64,000 bases of DNA from Pseudodesulfovibrio profundus (GCF_900217235.1 NZ_LT907975.1:1159501-1223500); one strand, 5' to 3'. Shown: positions 26,531 through 36,087, numbered from the stretch's first letter. The notes: a model not told the origin generated them from the sequence alone. Program-made: numbers and translations.

Positions 26531-27258
26531 CGGGAAAGCCCTACAAGACTTTGTACTTTTGATGTTCGACGAAACTTATCGAAATGATTATTTGAGAGTA
26601 CAACTGGAAGCCCCGCACCCACGACTAAAAAATCATCCATATCTTCAGTCAATTGACGCAGTAATGATATTAAACGGGGATTACTTGCCAACTCTTGAAA
26701 TTCATCAATAAAAATCGCTACTCCTTTGTACCCCACCTCTTTTAACGCTCCAACAATTTTACGAAAATCTGCCAAGAGCGTGTTATAATCTAAATCCCCT
26801 CCCTTTCCTTCAGCATGCTTCCAATAACTAGTAGCGAAACGTATTTCCCGATCCATAAAAGATGACTTATGGTTCTCAAACGCTTCTGTTAATGTAAACC
26901 ATATTTCTTGCTGATAAGAACTGAGACACGTTTTATCTACAGGGGCCACCTCAGTATATACTTTGTCAAAAATTTCTTTTACCAGTTGATATTCTGATAT
27001 ATTTCCAGACAACTCTCTATTAAAAACAAAAAATCTTGCGCTTTGTATATATTTTGAGAACTGGTGAATAAGAGATGATTTTCCGATAGACTTTTCACCA
27101 GTAACGATTACATTTGGGATTTTGCCGTTTTCATTAAAATCATCAATCAATCCATAAAAATCTCTAATATTCTGACTTCTACCAACAAAAGAATTCTTAT
27201 CAAGCTTATGAGAATTGTACTCATATGGATTCGTTATAGTCCGAATGTCTTTTCCCAT
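26531..27258 (-). pseudogene. AAA ATPase (ORC/STAND-like), truncated by ISa copy 2
   Basis: About 243 residues from ATG 27,258 (GAGGTG five bases upstream). A short lead SFVGRSQNIRDFYGLID is followed by Walker A VTGEKSIGKSSLIHQF and Walker B GVAIFIDEFQEL (about 188-199), then a sensor-like region VGAGLPVV. This matches AAA_16/ORC-type ATPases used as regulators or in defence and partition modules. The C-terminal part is removed at the ISa end; its continuation is not in the window. The upstream small membrane-type gene ends 8 bp before the start, so they form one unit. Confidence 0.75.
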
Positions 27259-27266
27259 GCTACACC

Positions 27267-27881
27267 TCAAAGGCTCCTAAGATTCTCTAAAAGATTTGAC
27301 GATTGAACGAAATTTCGAATGACTTGACCAGAGCCCGGCCTACGAGGAAGACCATTATACTCTATAAGGTCATTAACCAACTTACCATATTTTTCAGTTT
27401 GTTCGGAAAGGCTTAGCTCAAATAACAACTGATTATTGACCACCCTTAACTCTGCAACCTCGCCTGCTATCTTCAGAATCAGATCCCTATCCCCAGCCCG
27501 CTCAACCTCAATAACTGCACTGTCCAGATACTCATTAACAAGTTTTGCCAGTTCTCCTCGCGTAAAAGGGGCACCTTTTACTCCGCTAATTGCTTCTAGT
27601 AAAAAAAGGAAATCATTCTTTATGGCCAAATTGTTAAAATCACGGTCAATACTAGCAGCAAATTCTTCACTGGTTGTTTTTCCAGACTGAAGACAGACTA
27701 AACGATTAAAAACTGTAGAAACTCCAGCGCCAGCAAAGAGAGGAGTAAAATCGACTGGCCCTCCAAGAGCAACAGCAGCAACAGCAAGACCTAACCCATA
27801 GACTGTCGTTTGTTCGTTAGCACACAGGTACTGAACATCGTCTATCGCATTTCTAAATCCGCTTTTAAGGTGAGATATCAT
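27267..27881 (-). CDS. Hypothetical protein with a hydrophobic N-terminal segment
   Basis: 204 residues with AAGGA upstream of ATG 27,881. A glycine/alanine-rich hydrophobic stretch near residues 27-55 (YGLGLAVAAVALGG…) could be one membrane segment or a hairpin. The rest is helical and charged, without a recognised domain. It is followed after 8 bp by the truncated ATPase, so the two probably worked together. No homologue is recognised; possibly a membrane effector partner of an ATPase (speculative). Confidence 0.6.
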   Translation of the reverse strand: MISHLKSGFRNAIDDVQYLCANEQTTVYGLGLAVAAVALGGPVDFTPLFAGAGVSTVFNRLVCLQSGKTTSEEFAASIDRDFNNLAIKNDFLFLLEAISGVKGAPFTRGELAKLVNEYLDSAVIEVERAGDRDLILKIAGEVAELRVVNNQLLFELSLSEQTEKYGKLVNDLIEYNGLPRRPGSGQVIRNFVQSSNLLENLRSL

Positions 27882-27986
27882 CAGGCATCCTTGAAAATCA
27901 AAAACAAGCTAAAAACTGACAACGCAATGAAAGTTGATACTCGATGTTAAAAAAACAAACAACCACATATCTAAAAGCACCAACCA

Positions 27987-29138
27987 CTACGACCTTTTAC
28001 TTTTCTGGACAAGATTACTAGCAACCTCAGACGCCGCCTTAAGAGCATCATCCCGTAAATGAGCATACCTTTGAGTCATGTTAGGACTCTTATGGGTCAA
28101 CAGTTTTTGTAATGTATACATGTCCACAGAACCAGATGAAGCCAACATTGAAGCATACACATGTCGCAACCCGTGCAACGCCCTAAAACCTTTGGGCAGC
28201 TTCGCCGTTTTCTTGATCTTATTTACCTGTTTCGTAACATCAACTCGTTGCCTACCACCACGCCCAGGAAAAACGTACTCGCTATCCCCCAACTTTGGAT
28301 GGTTCTCCAGCAAATCTCTTGCCGCACTGTTAAGAGGGATTTTGCTCTCAATCCCCCCCTTGGGATCAACAAGGCGAATAAAGCCCCGATCTTCATCAAT
28401 ATGATCCCACTTCAACCGGAAGAGCTCACCACGCCGCATTCCAGTATACAAGACCAAACGCATCATATTTGCGGCCTGAATGTCTTCCGACTCTTCAATG
28501 GCCTTCCACAGCCGCTTCAATTGTGCTGAGGTAAGATCTTCCGTTTTGACGTTATCCACCTGTGGCAACTGGATCACGAAGCCAAGCGGAGGGAATAGCT
28601 GTTGCTTAACGCCGAAGTTGACGAGTCGCCGCAGGAGCTCAAGGGCATTCTTTACGGTTCCAGGCTTATGAGTTTCCTGCATTGAGAGACATAAGCGATC
28701 AACATGCACTGGCTTGAGCTCAGTGGGAAGTATTTCACCGAATCGAGGCTTGAGATGCTTTTTAAACCTATTCTCATCAGTGGTAAGGCCTTTCAACCCT
28801 GGGCGGGCTGCAACATATGCTTTCCACAGTAAAGAGAATGTAGGGACTGGCAATTCCTTCTGCCGCTTTTGAGCAACGTCTTCACCCTGGACAACCTTCG
28901 CTAAAAGCTGCTGCGCCTTATCCCTCGCTTGCTCAACAGTCAGAGGACCAAAGCGCCCAATATTGGTGCGCCTGACCTTACTCTTTCGGCCATAGCCATG
29001 TCGGTACTGAATGAAAAACGAAATGGCCTTTACGCCAACATGAACACCAAAGCCTGAAAGCTCAGTGTCATAAATATACCTACGCTTCCCAAGCTCGATA
29101 CTGGTCAGCATTCGCTTTGTTATCTTCTCTTTCGCCAC
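27987..29138 (-). CDS. Tyrosine recombinase / site-specific integrase
   Basis: 383 residues starting at GTG 29,138. It has an N-terminal DUF4102-like segment (YDTELSGFGVHV… FIQYRHGYGRKSKVRR), a SAM-like core-binding domain and a catalytic domain. Visible catalytic residues are Arg in TGMRRGELFRLKW, His-x-x-Arg in HGLRHVYASML, His in LLTHKS and the Tyr nucleophile in TQRYAHLRD. It lies beside a tRNA-Met 3' fragment, the usual target of such P4-like integrases. It is intact, so the island could still be mobile if its other att site survives. Confidence 0.95.
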   Translation of the reverse strand: MAKEKITKRMLTSIELGKRRYIYDTELSGFGVHVGVKAISFFIQYRHGYGRKSKVRRTNIGRFGPLTVEQARDKAQQLLAKVVQGEDVAQKRQKELPVPTFSLLWKAYVAARPGLKGLTTDENRFKKHLKPRFGEILPTELKPVHVDRLCLSMQETHKPGTVKNALELLRRLVNFGVKQQLFPPLGFVIQLPQVDNVKTEDLTSAQLKRLWKAIEESEDIQAANMMRLVLYTGMRRGELFRLKWDHIDEDRGFIRLVDPKGGIESKIPLNSAARDLLENHPKLGDSEYVFPGRGGRQRVDVTKQVNKIKKTAKLPKGFRALHGLRHVYASMLASSGSVDMYTLQKLLTHKSPNMTQRYAHLRDDALKAASEVASNLVQKSKRS

Positions 29139-29292
29139 TCTGATTCTCGCAGTTCAAAAATGGATACTCACCGGATACTCACCAGAGAGCTAAATCAGTA
29201 CAACTTGACGAAACACAGAATAACAAGCAATGTAAAATTGTCAAACAAAATAAGGCACAAAGCAACTCAATAATACGTGATGCAACTTGAAC

Positions 29293-29345
29293 CTTTCGGG
29301 CTCATAACCCGAAGGCCATAGGTTCAAGTCCTATCCCCGCTACCA
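29293..29345 (+). other. Attachment-site remnant: 3' part of an initiator tRNA-Met
   Basis: The sequence folds as an anticodon arm with loop CTCATAA and stem GGG/CCC (the three G-C pairs typical of initiator tRNA). A variable loop, a T-arm with GGTTCAAGTCC and an acceptor 3' strand ending CCA follow. No matching 5' half (D-arm and acceptor 5' strand) lies upstream, so this is not a complete tRNA gene. It marks the junction between the island and the chromosome; the complete gene should lie at the other island end, outside the window. Confidence 0.85.
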
Positions 29346-29354
29346 AGAAAATCA

Positions 29355-29389
29355 AAGGCTTACAGAATAAATCTGTAAGCCTTTTTTTT
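29355..29389 (+). terminator. Intrinsic terminator downstream of the tRNA fragment
   Basis: The hairpin GGCTTACAG/CTGTAAGCC with a 7-base loop is followed by eight T residues. It was probably the native terminator of the tRNA gene and shows that chromosomal sequence begins here. Confidence 0.85.
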
Positions 29390-29770
29390 GATGCTTGTAG
29401 GCTCATCAACCTGATCAGTCTGCCTCCATCCGATCAAACACACCCTTTTATCCTTTCCCCCCACTCTCCATCAGATCAGTTTGCACAACCGAGTCTATGC
29501 CGCAGAAAATCACTTTGGCCTCTCTTCCCTCGGTAAAAAACGCGACTTATATTATTCATCGAAAGCTCTTCCTGCCAGAAAATCATAGAGAGCATCATCT
29601 CCATAGTTACGACCTCTTTGATTTCAGCAGTAAGCAAAGTGCTGTGTCTGGCACTGCAAAGACAATTACGATATGATCGAAATCGTCTTAGAAATACCAT
29701 CGCAGCATCGCATGACAGGATGTTGGGACGAGTCTCATTCACTTTAATATTTTTCCAAGAGACAGCAATC
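29390..29770. other. Non-coding stretch between island junction and lipoprotein gene
   Basis: About 380 bp with no supported gene. Short open frames on both strands lack ribosome sites and family resemblance. It presumably contains the promoter of the lipoprotein gene, but no clear -35/-10 pair is recognised. Confidence 0.5.
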
Positions 29771-30313
29771 ATGAGAAACAGATTTATAAAAGCACTATGC
29801 CTGATAATGGCATCTTTTTTTGCCGTGGCTGGGTGCTCGAACGGGGACTGGCGTACGGCCAGCAGGGAGCCGGCCGGAATCGCACCGGACCCTGCCTCGA
29901 CGCCGGAAGCGGTGGTTCAAGTCTATGCCGCGTCTACTTGGGGCTGGCGTGGGATATTTGCCGTGCACACATGGATAGCGGCCAAGGAGACCGGCGAGGA
30001 CAGCTACACCGTCTATGAAGTGGTCGGCTGGCGTCAGCGACAGGGCTTGCCTCTGGTCCGTATTGAGCGGGATGCTCCTGACCGCTACTGGTTTGGTGAG
30101 GCCCCTGAGCTTCTGGCAGACCATCGCGGTCCCGGGGTGGACTCAATGATTGCAAAGATCGACGCTGCGGCACGCTCCTACCCGTGGGCCATGAAGTACA
30201 AGGCCTTCCCCGGGCCAAACAGCAACACATTCACGGCGTGGGTTATCAAGCAGGTACCGGAGTTGAACCTTGATCTCCCCTTTTCAGCAATCGGCAGTGG
30301 TTACAAGGATTAG
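29771..30313 (+). CDS. DUF3750 family lipoprotein
   Basis: 180 residues from ATG 29,771. A short signal peptide ends in a lipobox FFAVAGC, so Cys is expected to be lipidated and the protein membrane-anchored. The mature part matches DUF3750: VVQVYAASTWGWRGIFAVHTW, RYWFGEAPELLADHRG and GPNSNTFTAWV. The conserved His and Asn/Ser residues suggest an enzymatic fold, but function is unknown. A longer upstream frame was rejected because it has no signal peptide. Monocistronic, ending at a strong terminator. Confidence 0.88.
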   Translation: MRNRFIKALCLIMASFFAVAGCSNGDWRTASREPAGIAPDPASTPEAVVQVYAASTWGWRGIFAVHTWIAAKETGEDSYTVYEVVGWRQRQGLPLVRIERDAPDRYWFGEAPELLADHRGPGVDSMIAKIDAAARSYPWAMKYKAFPGPNSNTFTAWVIKQVPELNLDLPFSAIGSGYKD

Positions 30314-30337
30314 CCAGAATAAAACCCCAAAAAGAAA

Positions 30338-30370
30338 AGCCCCGGCGCACAGAGCGTCGGGGCTTTTTTT
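30338..30370. terminator. Bidirectional terminator between the lipoprotein gene and thiC
   Basis: The stem AGCCCCGGCGC/GCGTCGGGGCT is followed by seven T residues on the plus strand and by TTTTCTTTTT on the minus strand. It serves both convergent genes. Confidence 0.9.
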
Positions 30371-30388
30371 ATCAATAAACAGCGAGGA

Positions 30389-31693
30389 CTAATCGTCCAG
30401 CTGGATATCCTTTCCTTCCAGAACGCGGTTCATGTTGCGCACAGCACACATTTTACCGCACATGGTGCAGGAATCTTCATGCTCAGGCTTGGAGGATTCA
30501 CGGTACTCGCGGGGCTTGACCGGATCCATGGCCAGATTAAACATCTCTTCCCAGTCGAGAGCGGCACGGGCTTTGGACATCTTGTCATCCCAGTCACGAG
30601 CGCCGGGAAGGCCCTTAGCGACATCGGCGGCATGAGCGGCGATACGGGTCGCGATGATGCCTTCCTTCATGTCTTCCAGCGTCGGCAGACGAAGATGTTC
30701 AGCCGGAGTGACGTAGCACAGGAAGTCCGCCCCATTCATGGCCGCAATGGCGCCACCAATGGCAGAAGTGATGTGATCGTAACCGGGAGCCACATCAGTG
30801 ACCAACGGACCGAGCACGTAGAACGGTGCGCCGTGGCACAGACGTTTTTCCATCATCATGTTACCGGCGATCTCGTTCATGGCCATGTGGCCCGGACCTT
30901 CGATCATGACCTGCACGTTGCGCTCCCAAGCGCGCTTGGTCAGCTCGCCCAGGGTGATCAGCTCTTCCACTTGACACGCATCAGTGGCGTCGTGCAGGCA
31001 ACCGGGACGGCAGCCGTCACCGAGGCTGAGGGTGACATCGTACTCTTCGCAGATGTCGAGCAGACGATCGAAATGCTCGTAGAACGGATTCTCGGCATTG
31101 TTGATTTCCATCCAGGTGAACAGCAGCGAACCGCCACGGGAAACGATGTTGGTCAGACGTCCGCCCTGCTTGACCTTCTCGGCGGTGTGCCTGTTCAGGC
31201 CGCAGTGAATGGTCAGGAAGTCGACGCCGTCTTCAACATGCTTCTGAACCACGTCGAAAAATTCATCCACGGTGATATCCTGCAGATTCTTGTCGTAAAA
31301 ACCTACAGCATCGTAAATGGGTACCGTGCCGATCATGGCCGGAGACATCTCCACCAAACGCTGGCGAAATTCCTGCGTCTTTCCGTAGCAGCTCAAGTCC
31401 ATGATGGCTTCGGCCTTGAGATCAAGAGCGGCCTGGACTTTTGCCATTTCCGGTTCAATGCTGCAACAATCCTTGGAAATGCCAAGGTTGACGTTGAGCT
31501 TGGTACGCATGCCTTCGCCCACAGCTTCGGCATCGAGGCTCGTATGCTTTTTGTTGGCCGGGATAATGACAGTCCCTTTTGCCATACGTTCCATGAGGTC
31601 TTCCACACGGATATTTTCCTTGCGGGCAACGGTTTCCATCTGCGGGGTGACGATGCCTTTGCGGGCCGCGTCCATCTGAGTGGTATATTCCAT
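30389..31693 (-). CDS. thiC: Phosphomethylpyrimidine synthase ThiC
   Basis: 434 residues from ATG 31,693 (AAGGAG upstream); an upstream extension is not credible. This radical SAM enzyme converts aminoimidazole ribotide into HMP phosphate, the pyrimidine half of thiamine. Conserved regions include [27 protein letters not shown] and [12 protein letters not shown]. The C-terminal [4Fe-4S] cysteines are in [15 protein letters not shown], with a C-x2-C-x3-C spacing. It is the short form without the extra N-terminal domain of enterobacterial ThiC. It is the last gene of the thi operon, 55 bp after thiE, and ends at the bidirectional terminator. Confidence 0.97.
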   Translation of the reverse strand: MEYTTQMDAARKGIVTPQMETVARKENIRVEDLMERMAKGTVIIPANKKHTSLDAEAVGEGMRTKLNVNLGISKDCCSIEPEMAKVQAALDLKAEAIMDLSCYGKTQEFRQRLVEMSPAMIGTVPIYDAVGFYDKNLQDITVDEFFDVVQKHVEDGVDFLTIHCGLNRHTAEKVKQGGRLTNIVSRGGSLLFTWMEINNAENPFYEHFDRLLDICEEYDVTLSLGDGCRPGCLHDATDACQVEELITLGELTKRAWERNVQVMIEGPGHMAMNEIAGNMMMEKRLCHGAPFYVLGPLVTDVAPGYDHITSAIGGAIAAMNGADFLCYVTPAEHLRLPTLEDMKEGIIATRIAAHAADVAKGLPGARDWDDKMSKARAALDWEEMFNLAMDPVKPREYRESSKPEHEDSCTMCGKMCAVRNMNRVLEGKDIQLDD

Positions 31694-31748
31694 GATTTCT
31701 CCTTGAGGGCTGAACACTTCGACTCGGATCAGCCCGGTATTTATTATG

Positions 31749-32405
31749 TTATTTGGCCGTGCCCATGGCATTGCGCACTTGACGAATGGTGGCGCCGATG
31801 TCCTCGGCTCCGACTATTTCCGTAACCAGCGCCACACACCTGGCTCCACGAGAGACAACATCGGCCACATTGTGTTCCTTGATACCGCCGATGGCGACAA
31901 AGGGGATATCGAGATTGCCGACAACATACTCAAGATATTCAAATCCCACCGGATCAACGACGTCTTCCTTGGTGAAGGTCTTGAAGATCGGCCCGACACC
32001 AATGTAATCGGCACCATCTGCAACGGCTTTTCTGGCCTCTTCCGGGGCATGGGTGGAAAGCCCGATGGCCATTTTTTCACCGACCAAACGACGCACGGCA
32101 GAGACAGGATAATCCTCCTGCCCGATATGCACGCCGTCGGCTTCCACCATCATGGCGAGGTCGATGTCATCGTTGACGATAAATGCTGCTCCGGCCTCTC
32201 GGGTCATCTTCCGAATAGCCAGACATTCCTCGTACATGATCCCGGTCTTTTTCTCTTTTTCCCTGTACTGAACCAGCTTGATGCCGTTTTCGAGCATGGT
32301 GCGGACGACATCGACATTGGACCGTCCCAAAGAGAACTTCTCCGCAGTCAGGCAATAGATATCCGTATCGAGAATGTTCTGACGGGTTATTTCGCGAGCG
32401 CTCAT
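31749..32405 (-). CDS. thiE: Thiamine-phosphate synthase ThiE
   Basis: 218 residues. It joins HMP pyrophosphate and the thiazole phosphate to form thiamine phosphate. TIM-barrel motifs typical of ThiE/TenI are visible: [49 protein letters not shown] and VAIGGI. Its start overlaps the thiF stop by 4 bases (ATGA type), indicating translational coupling. No thiD or thiM is seen nearby, so HMP-P kinase must be encoded elsewhere. Confidence 0.96.
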   Translation of the reverse strand: MSAREITRQNILDTDIYCLTAEKFSLGRSNVDVVRTMLENGIKLVQYREKEKKTGIMYEECLAIRKMTREAGAAFIVNDDIDLAMMVEADGVHIGQEDYPVSAVRRLVGEKMAIGLSTHAPEEARKAVADGADYIGVGPIFKTFTKEDVVDPVGFEYLEYVVGNLDIPFVAIGGIKEHNVADVVSRGARCVALVTEIVGAEDIGATIRQVRNAMGTAK

Positions 32406-33034
32406 TTCACGCCTCCCTGATTCTCATATTGTTGCAGATAGTGACTCAACACAGCATCAGCCTGCTTGGCCGCCGCGATGCCGACCCGAGGAGAAAGCGG
32501 AGGCTGCTCCGCATTGCAGACGGTCTGCATGTCCCCGATCATATAGAGATTCTCGCGTACCTGACGCGAGCACAAAGCGTCAGTATCTCCATATCCACCG
32601 ATGCCGGATGCAGTCACAATGACCTTGTCCGTTGAGATAAACTGTTCCACGAGAGCCTTTTTACTTTCGACTCCATCAAACGCCTCGACAATAACGTCGC
32701 ACTGGATGAACAACTCAACCATGGAATCACCTGTCGCATGCTCGATGCGGACCTTGATATCGACGTCAGGATTCACGGAGCGCATGTTGTCGCGCAGGGC
32801 TTCGGCCTTGAGGCGACCGACCTGTTCTGCTGCATACGCCTGACGATTCAGGTTGGACGGCTCGATACTGTCATCATCGACAAGTACAAAGCGCCTGAAA
32901 CCGCTGCGCACGAGGTGCATGGCACAGTTGGAACCCAGCCCGCCACATCCGGCAATGCCGACGGTAACCGTCTGGAGATAGCGCAGACGCTCTTCCCCTA
33001 GATAGTGAGCTATGCCTTGCTCGGTCCGGTTCAT
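32402..33034 (-). CDS. thiF: ThiS adenylyltransferase ThiF (short form)
   Basis: 210 residues of the E1-like fold that adenylates the C-terminus of ThiS. The nucleotide-binding loop GIAGCGGLGSNCAMHLVRSG (residues 27-46) and LVDDDSIEPSNLNRQAY are present. It is shorter than E. coli ThiF and lacks the C-terminal zinc cysteine pairs, matching the thiF family-2 type found with ThiH. It overlaps thiH by 4 bases and thiE by 4 bases. Confidence 0.94.
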   Translation of the reverse strand: MNRTEQGIAHYLGEERLRYLQTVTVGIAGCGGLGSNCAMHLVRSGFRRFVLVDDDSIEPSNLNRQAYAAEQVGRLKAEALRDNMRSVNPDVDIKVRIEHATGDSMVELFIQCDVIVEAFDGVESKKALVEQFISTDKVIVTASGIGGYGDTDALCSRQVRENLYMIGDMQTVCNAEQPPLSPRVGIAAAKQADAVLSHYLQQYENQGGVK

Positions 33035-34155
33035 TGACCGTCCTCCGTCAGGGCGATCGGCTCCCAGTCCTTGAAGACCGGCTGATAGCCGCGCATGCGA
33101 AGGGCCGTGCTCATTTGCTCGACCGTGCGATCATCACTGATATCGAACTGGCCGACTTTGTCGCCGTCCTGCGTATGGCCGCCGACTTCCGTGGTCACGC
33201 CAGCCGACATCTTGGTGACGCCAAGCGGCAGGATATTATCGCGAAATTCTGCCGACTCCCGAGTGGAAACCGTGATCCCCAGTCGAGGCAGAAAAATGCG
33301 CAGGGCCACCATGAACTGAACCATGTCGCTATCCGACACGATGGTCGTCGGCTGGAACTCCCCGGCATGCGGACGCATGCGCGGCAAGGAGGCGGAGATA
33401 TCCGTTTCCGGATACTTCTTCATCAGGTAGGCCGCATGCATGGCGGTAATCACGGCATCCCGGCGCCAGTCACCCAGCCCGAGAAGTGCGCCGATATTGA
33501 CCACGCGCATCCCGGCCTTGCATCCACGCTCCGGCGCATCCAGACGGAACCGAAAGTCCTTCTTCGGCCCACGCGGGTGCAGCGTTTCATAGAGCGCTTC
33601 ATCGTAGGTTTCCTGATAGATGGTCAGGCCGTCAGCACCTGCCTCGACCATTCGCGCATACTCCGCCTCTTCCATGGCGTATATCTCTATGGATACAGAG
33701 GGGAAATATTTACGCAGGACATCCATACACCCTTCCAGATAGTCGGGGGATGCCTTGGCTCGTGATTCACCAGTGAGGATGAGCAGATGCTTCAACCCTG
33801 TTTTGGCAATGGCCTTGGCTTCGACCTCCAACTGCTCATAGTCGAGCTGGGAGCGGGGAATCTTGTTGCGGGCATTGAAGCCGCAATAGACGCAATGGTT
33901 GGCACAGTAGTTCGAGAGATACAGCGGAGTGAACAGGTGAATGGTCCGTCCGAAGTGCTGCAATGTCAATTGGCTGGCCTTCTGCGCCATCTCTTCGAGC
34001 AGAGGCTTGGCCGCTGGGCTCATAAGAGTGATGAAATCATCCTCGTTGCAGCTTGTGCCATCCAGCACTCTTCGCACGTCATCGGGCGTGACCGCATCAA
34101 AGCGTTCATCAAGCGCCATATTACTGTACGCTTCGCATGTGGGATAAAAACTCAC
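33031..34155 (-). CDS. thiH: Tyrosine lyase ThiH (2-iminoacetate synthase)
   Basis: 374 residues of a radical SAM enzyme that cleaves tyrosine to dehydroglycine for thiazole formation. The cluster motif is NYCANHCVYCGFNARN (C-x3-C-x2-C, about residue 84). Downstream are the BATS-type regions LPRMRPHAGEF and FRDNILPLGVTKMSAG. Use of ThiH rather than an oxidase (ThiO) fits an anaerobe. It lies 1 bp after thiG. Confidence 0.96.
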   Translation of the reverse strand: MSFYPTCEAYSNMALDERFDAVTPDDVRRVLDGTSCNEDDFITLMSPAAKPLLEEMAQKASQLTLQHFGRTIHLFTPLYLSNYCANHCVYCGFNARNKIPRSQLDYEQLEVEAKAIAKTGLKHLLILTGESRAKASPDYLEGCMDVLRKYFPSVSIEIYAMEEAEYARMVEAGADGLTIYQETYDEALYETLHPRGPKKDFRFRLDAPERGCKAGMRVVNIGALLGLGDWRRDAVITAMHAAYLMKKYPETDISASLPRMRPHAGEFQPTTIVSDSDMVQFMVALRIFLPRLGITVSTRESAEFRDNILPLGVTKMSAGVTTEVGGHTQDGDKVGQFDISDDRTVEQMSTALRMRGYQPVFKDWEPIALTEDGQ

Positions 34156-34156
34156 G

Positions 34157-34933
34157 TTATCCCTCGCTCAAAAAGCCGGTTAATGGAGAAGAAGCCGACG
34201 CCTGGCGATGCCGCGCTCCTGGCCCGGAAAGATATGCTTCACGACCAGCTTTGACGGCTCGCCCAAAAGCCCGGGCCATCATCACGGGATCGCTGGCTGT
34301 GGCGATGGCCGTATTGACCAGCACGGCGTCCGCGCCCATCTCCATGGCCTCGCACGCTTCGGATGGACGACCGATTCCGGCATCCACGATGATCGGCAGG
34401 TCGATCTCGTCAATGAGAATACGAACCATCTCCTTGGTCTTGAGGCCGCGATTGGTACCGATGGGTGCGCCAAGCGGCATGACCGCGGCAGCACCGGCAT
34501 CGACCAGCGAGCGGGCCACGTACAGATCGGCATTGACGTATGGCAGCACGACAAACCCTTCTTCGGCCAGTATCTCCGTGGCCTTGGCTGTCTCATACCC
34601 ATCGGGCAGCAGGTACTTGTTGTCCGAAATGACTTCGATCTTGATCCAGTCACCGCAGCCCATGGCACGTGCAAGACGGGCGATACGGACGGCTTCATCA
34701 GCAGTTCGTGCGCCCGAGGTATTGGGCAGCAATTGCATGTGCTTGGGAATACAGTCCATGACATTGCCTGTATAGGACTGGAAATCAACACGCCGCAGGG
34801 CAACGGTTATCACTTGTGATCCCGACGCTTCACACACACCGGGAATGACTGCATCATCTGCATATTTTCCCGTACCGGTGAACAGTCGACTCTCAAGTTT
34901 CAAGCCGCCAATTTCAAAAATATCTTCACTCAT
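34157..34933 (-). CDS. thiG: Thiazole synthase ThiG
   Basis: 258 residues of a TIM barrel that condenses deoxyxylulose phosphate, dehydroglycine and ThiS-thiocarboxylate. Motifs include [34 protein letters not shown] (with the Schiff-base Lys), [11 protein letters not shown] and [12 protein letters not shown]. It starts 9 bp after the thiS stop. It lies in the order thiS-thiG-thiH-thiF-thiE-thiC, a complete thiazole branch plus ThiC. Confidence 0.97.
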   Translation of the reverse strand: MSEDIFEIGGLKLESRLFTGTGKYADDAVIPGVCEASGSQVITVALRRVDFQSYTGNVMDCIPKHMQLLPNTSGARTADEAVRIARLARAMGCGDWIKIEVISDNKYLLPDGYETAKATEILAEEGFVVLPYVNADLYVARSLVDAGAAAVMPLGAPIGTNRGLKTKEMVRILIDEIDLPIIVDAGIGRPSEACEAMEMGADAVLVNTAIATASDPVMMARAFGRAVKAGREAYLSGPGARHRQASASSPLTGFLSEG

Positions 34934-34942
34934 TGGTCCCCC

Positions 34943-35143
34943 TTATCCTCCGCCCACGAATCTGAGCACTTCGAGATGATCGCCGTCATTCAACGTAACC
35001 TTGTCGAATGATTCGGAAGGAACGATCTCCCTGTTCAACTCGACCACGACACTCTCTGCAGCGATCTCTCTGGATTTCAGGAATGCGGCAACGGTCAAGC
35101 CGTCCCCGATCTCTGTTTCCTTTCCATTCAATACGATTTTCAT
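34943..35143 (-). CDS. thiS: Sulfur carrier protein ThiS
   Basis: 66 residues from ATG 35,143 (GAGGAG upstream); a longer frame reading back into the riboswitch region was rejected. It is a ubiquitin-like fold ending RFVGGG, whose C-terminal Gly-Gly carries the thiocarboxylate sulfur. It is the first gene of the thi operon, 80 bp downstream of the TPP riboswitch. Confidence 0.95.
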   Translation of the reverse strand: MKIVLNGKETEIGDGLTVAAFLKSREIAAESVVVELNREIVPSESFDKVTLNDGDHLEVLRFVGGG

Positions 35144-35222
35144 CAGTATCTCCTCGGTGCACAGGCAAAAAAAAACGCTCACCAGACAGGTAAGCGCAAA
35201 AAATACATACACAGTATTATGC

Positions 35223-35318
35223 AGCTTCCCTCCGGCAGGATTACCCGCATCAGGTTCAAAGGGTCAGGCAGCCATTGCCATCTCAGCCCGTTCGGGCACC
35301 CCTAGCTGAGATGACCCT
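35223..35318 (-). promoter_or_regulatory. TPP riboswitch (thi-box) controlling thiSGHFEC
   Basis: On the minus strand the sequence reads …GGGGTGCCCG… GGCTGAGATGG… ACCCTTTGAACCTGAT… GCGGGTAATCCTGCCGGAGGGAAGC. These are the conserved P3, P4 and P5 core elements of the thiamine pyrophosphate aptamer. It precedes thiS by 80 bp, and the intervening GAGGAG ribosome site is the likely controlled element. TPP binding should repress the operon. Confidence 0.97.
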
Positions 35319-35536
35319 ATGTTAATCCGAAGTGCGTGTAAAGTCGTGGAAACGGAAAACAGGACAAATAACGACATATTTTTTCTAAACAATAACCGAC
35401 TAAAAAAATGGACTTTTTACTGATAAAACCATTGATGTGATATCTTTTTTAACATGCAACATTCAGTAAATCCTAAAGTTATCTGCAATATGAACCGATA
35501 GTGAGGTAGCAACTGAAAATAAACGGGGGAAGCTTC

Positions 35537-35977
35537 ATGTTTTCATCAATGTACCAAGCAACCGGTTTCAAACGTGCGATCATTCTTTGCCAGGAAGGAA
35601 AGGTAGAAGAAGCCGAGGCCCTGCTCAAAAGCCTTCAGGATGAATTCCTGGCGGTCTGCGAGGAAAATGAAGCACTCAAAAATCAGCTTTCCGAAGTGGC
35701 CGACGTACTGGATCTGGCGGAGAAGGTACAATTTGATGGCCAGAAGTACTGGCTTATGGACGCTGGGGAGCAGAAGGGGCCATTCTGCCAGGTTTGCTAT
35801 GACAGAGATGGCTTGCTCGTCCACCTGCAGGAACACGACAATCACTGGGAATGCCAGAGTTGTCATGGACTCTACCTGAGAACTCAGGAGGCGGACCCCA
35901 TGCGCAAGCCCAAGAGCAACGTTCGATCAACGCTCAAAAAGACCATCCCGCTCTTCCTTGAGCGAGAAATGGGATAG
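35537..35977 (+). CDS. Small zinc-ribbon/coiled-coil protein
   Basis: 146 residues, ATG 35,537 with GGGGGAAG upstream. The first 60 residues form a helical coiled coil (VEEAEALLKSLQDEF… ALKNQLSEVAD). A zinc-ribbon follows, with FCQVCYDRDG and WECQSCHGLY (two CxxC pairs about 27 residues apart). The basic tail is short. Such proteins are frequent in Desulfovibrio genomes and prophages, but no function is known. Monocistronic, with a terminator immediately downstream. Confidence 0.75.
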   Translation: MFSSMYQATGFKRAIILCQEGKVEEAEALLKSLQDEFLAVCEENEALKNQLSEVADVLDLAEKVQFDGQKYWLMDAGEQKGPFCQVCYDRDGLLVHLQEHDNHWECQSCHGLYLRTQEADPMRKPKSNVRSTLKKTIPLFLEREMG

Positions 35978-35979
35978 AC

Positions 35980-36008
35980 AAAAAAACGCGGCCCAAAGCC
36001 GCGTTTTT
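35980..36008. terminator. Intrinsic terminator, usable on both strands
   Basis: AAAAAACGCGGC-CCAAA-GCCGCGTTTTT directly follows the zinc-ribbon gene. The A and T tracts on the two sides allow termination of the convergent SH3-domain gene as well. Confidence 0.9.
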
Positions 36009-36087
36009 CATTTTATTCAGATCCCTACTGTCAAACAGGGAAAGTCTCGACAATAGCGAAACATCACTCCATCGATTTGTCCGTTGA

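Noticed and set aside
29269-29345. A complete tRNA-Met gene
   Set aside because: The anticodon arm, T-arm and CCA end are clear, but the upstream 25 bases cannot form the D-arm or the acceptor 5' strand. It is only a 3' fragment.
29476-29772. Possible 98-residue minus-strand gene
   Set aside because: No ribosome site, no family resemblance, and its start overlaps the lipoprotein start region.
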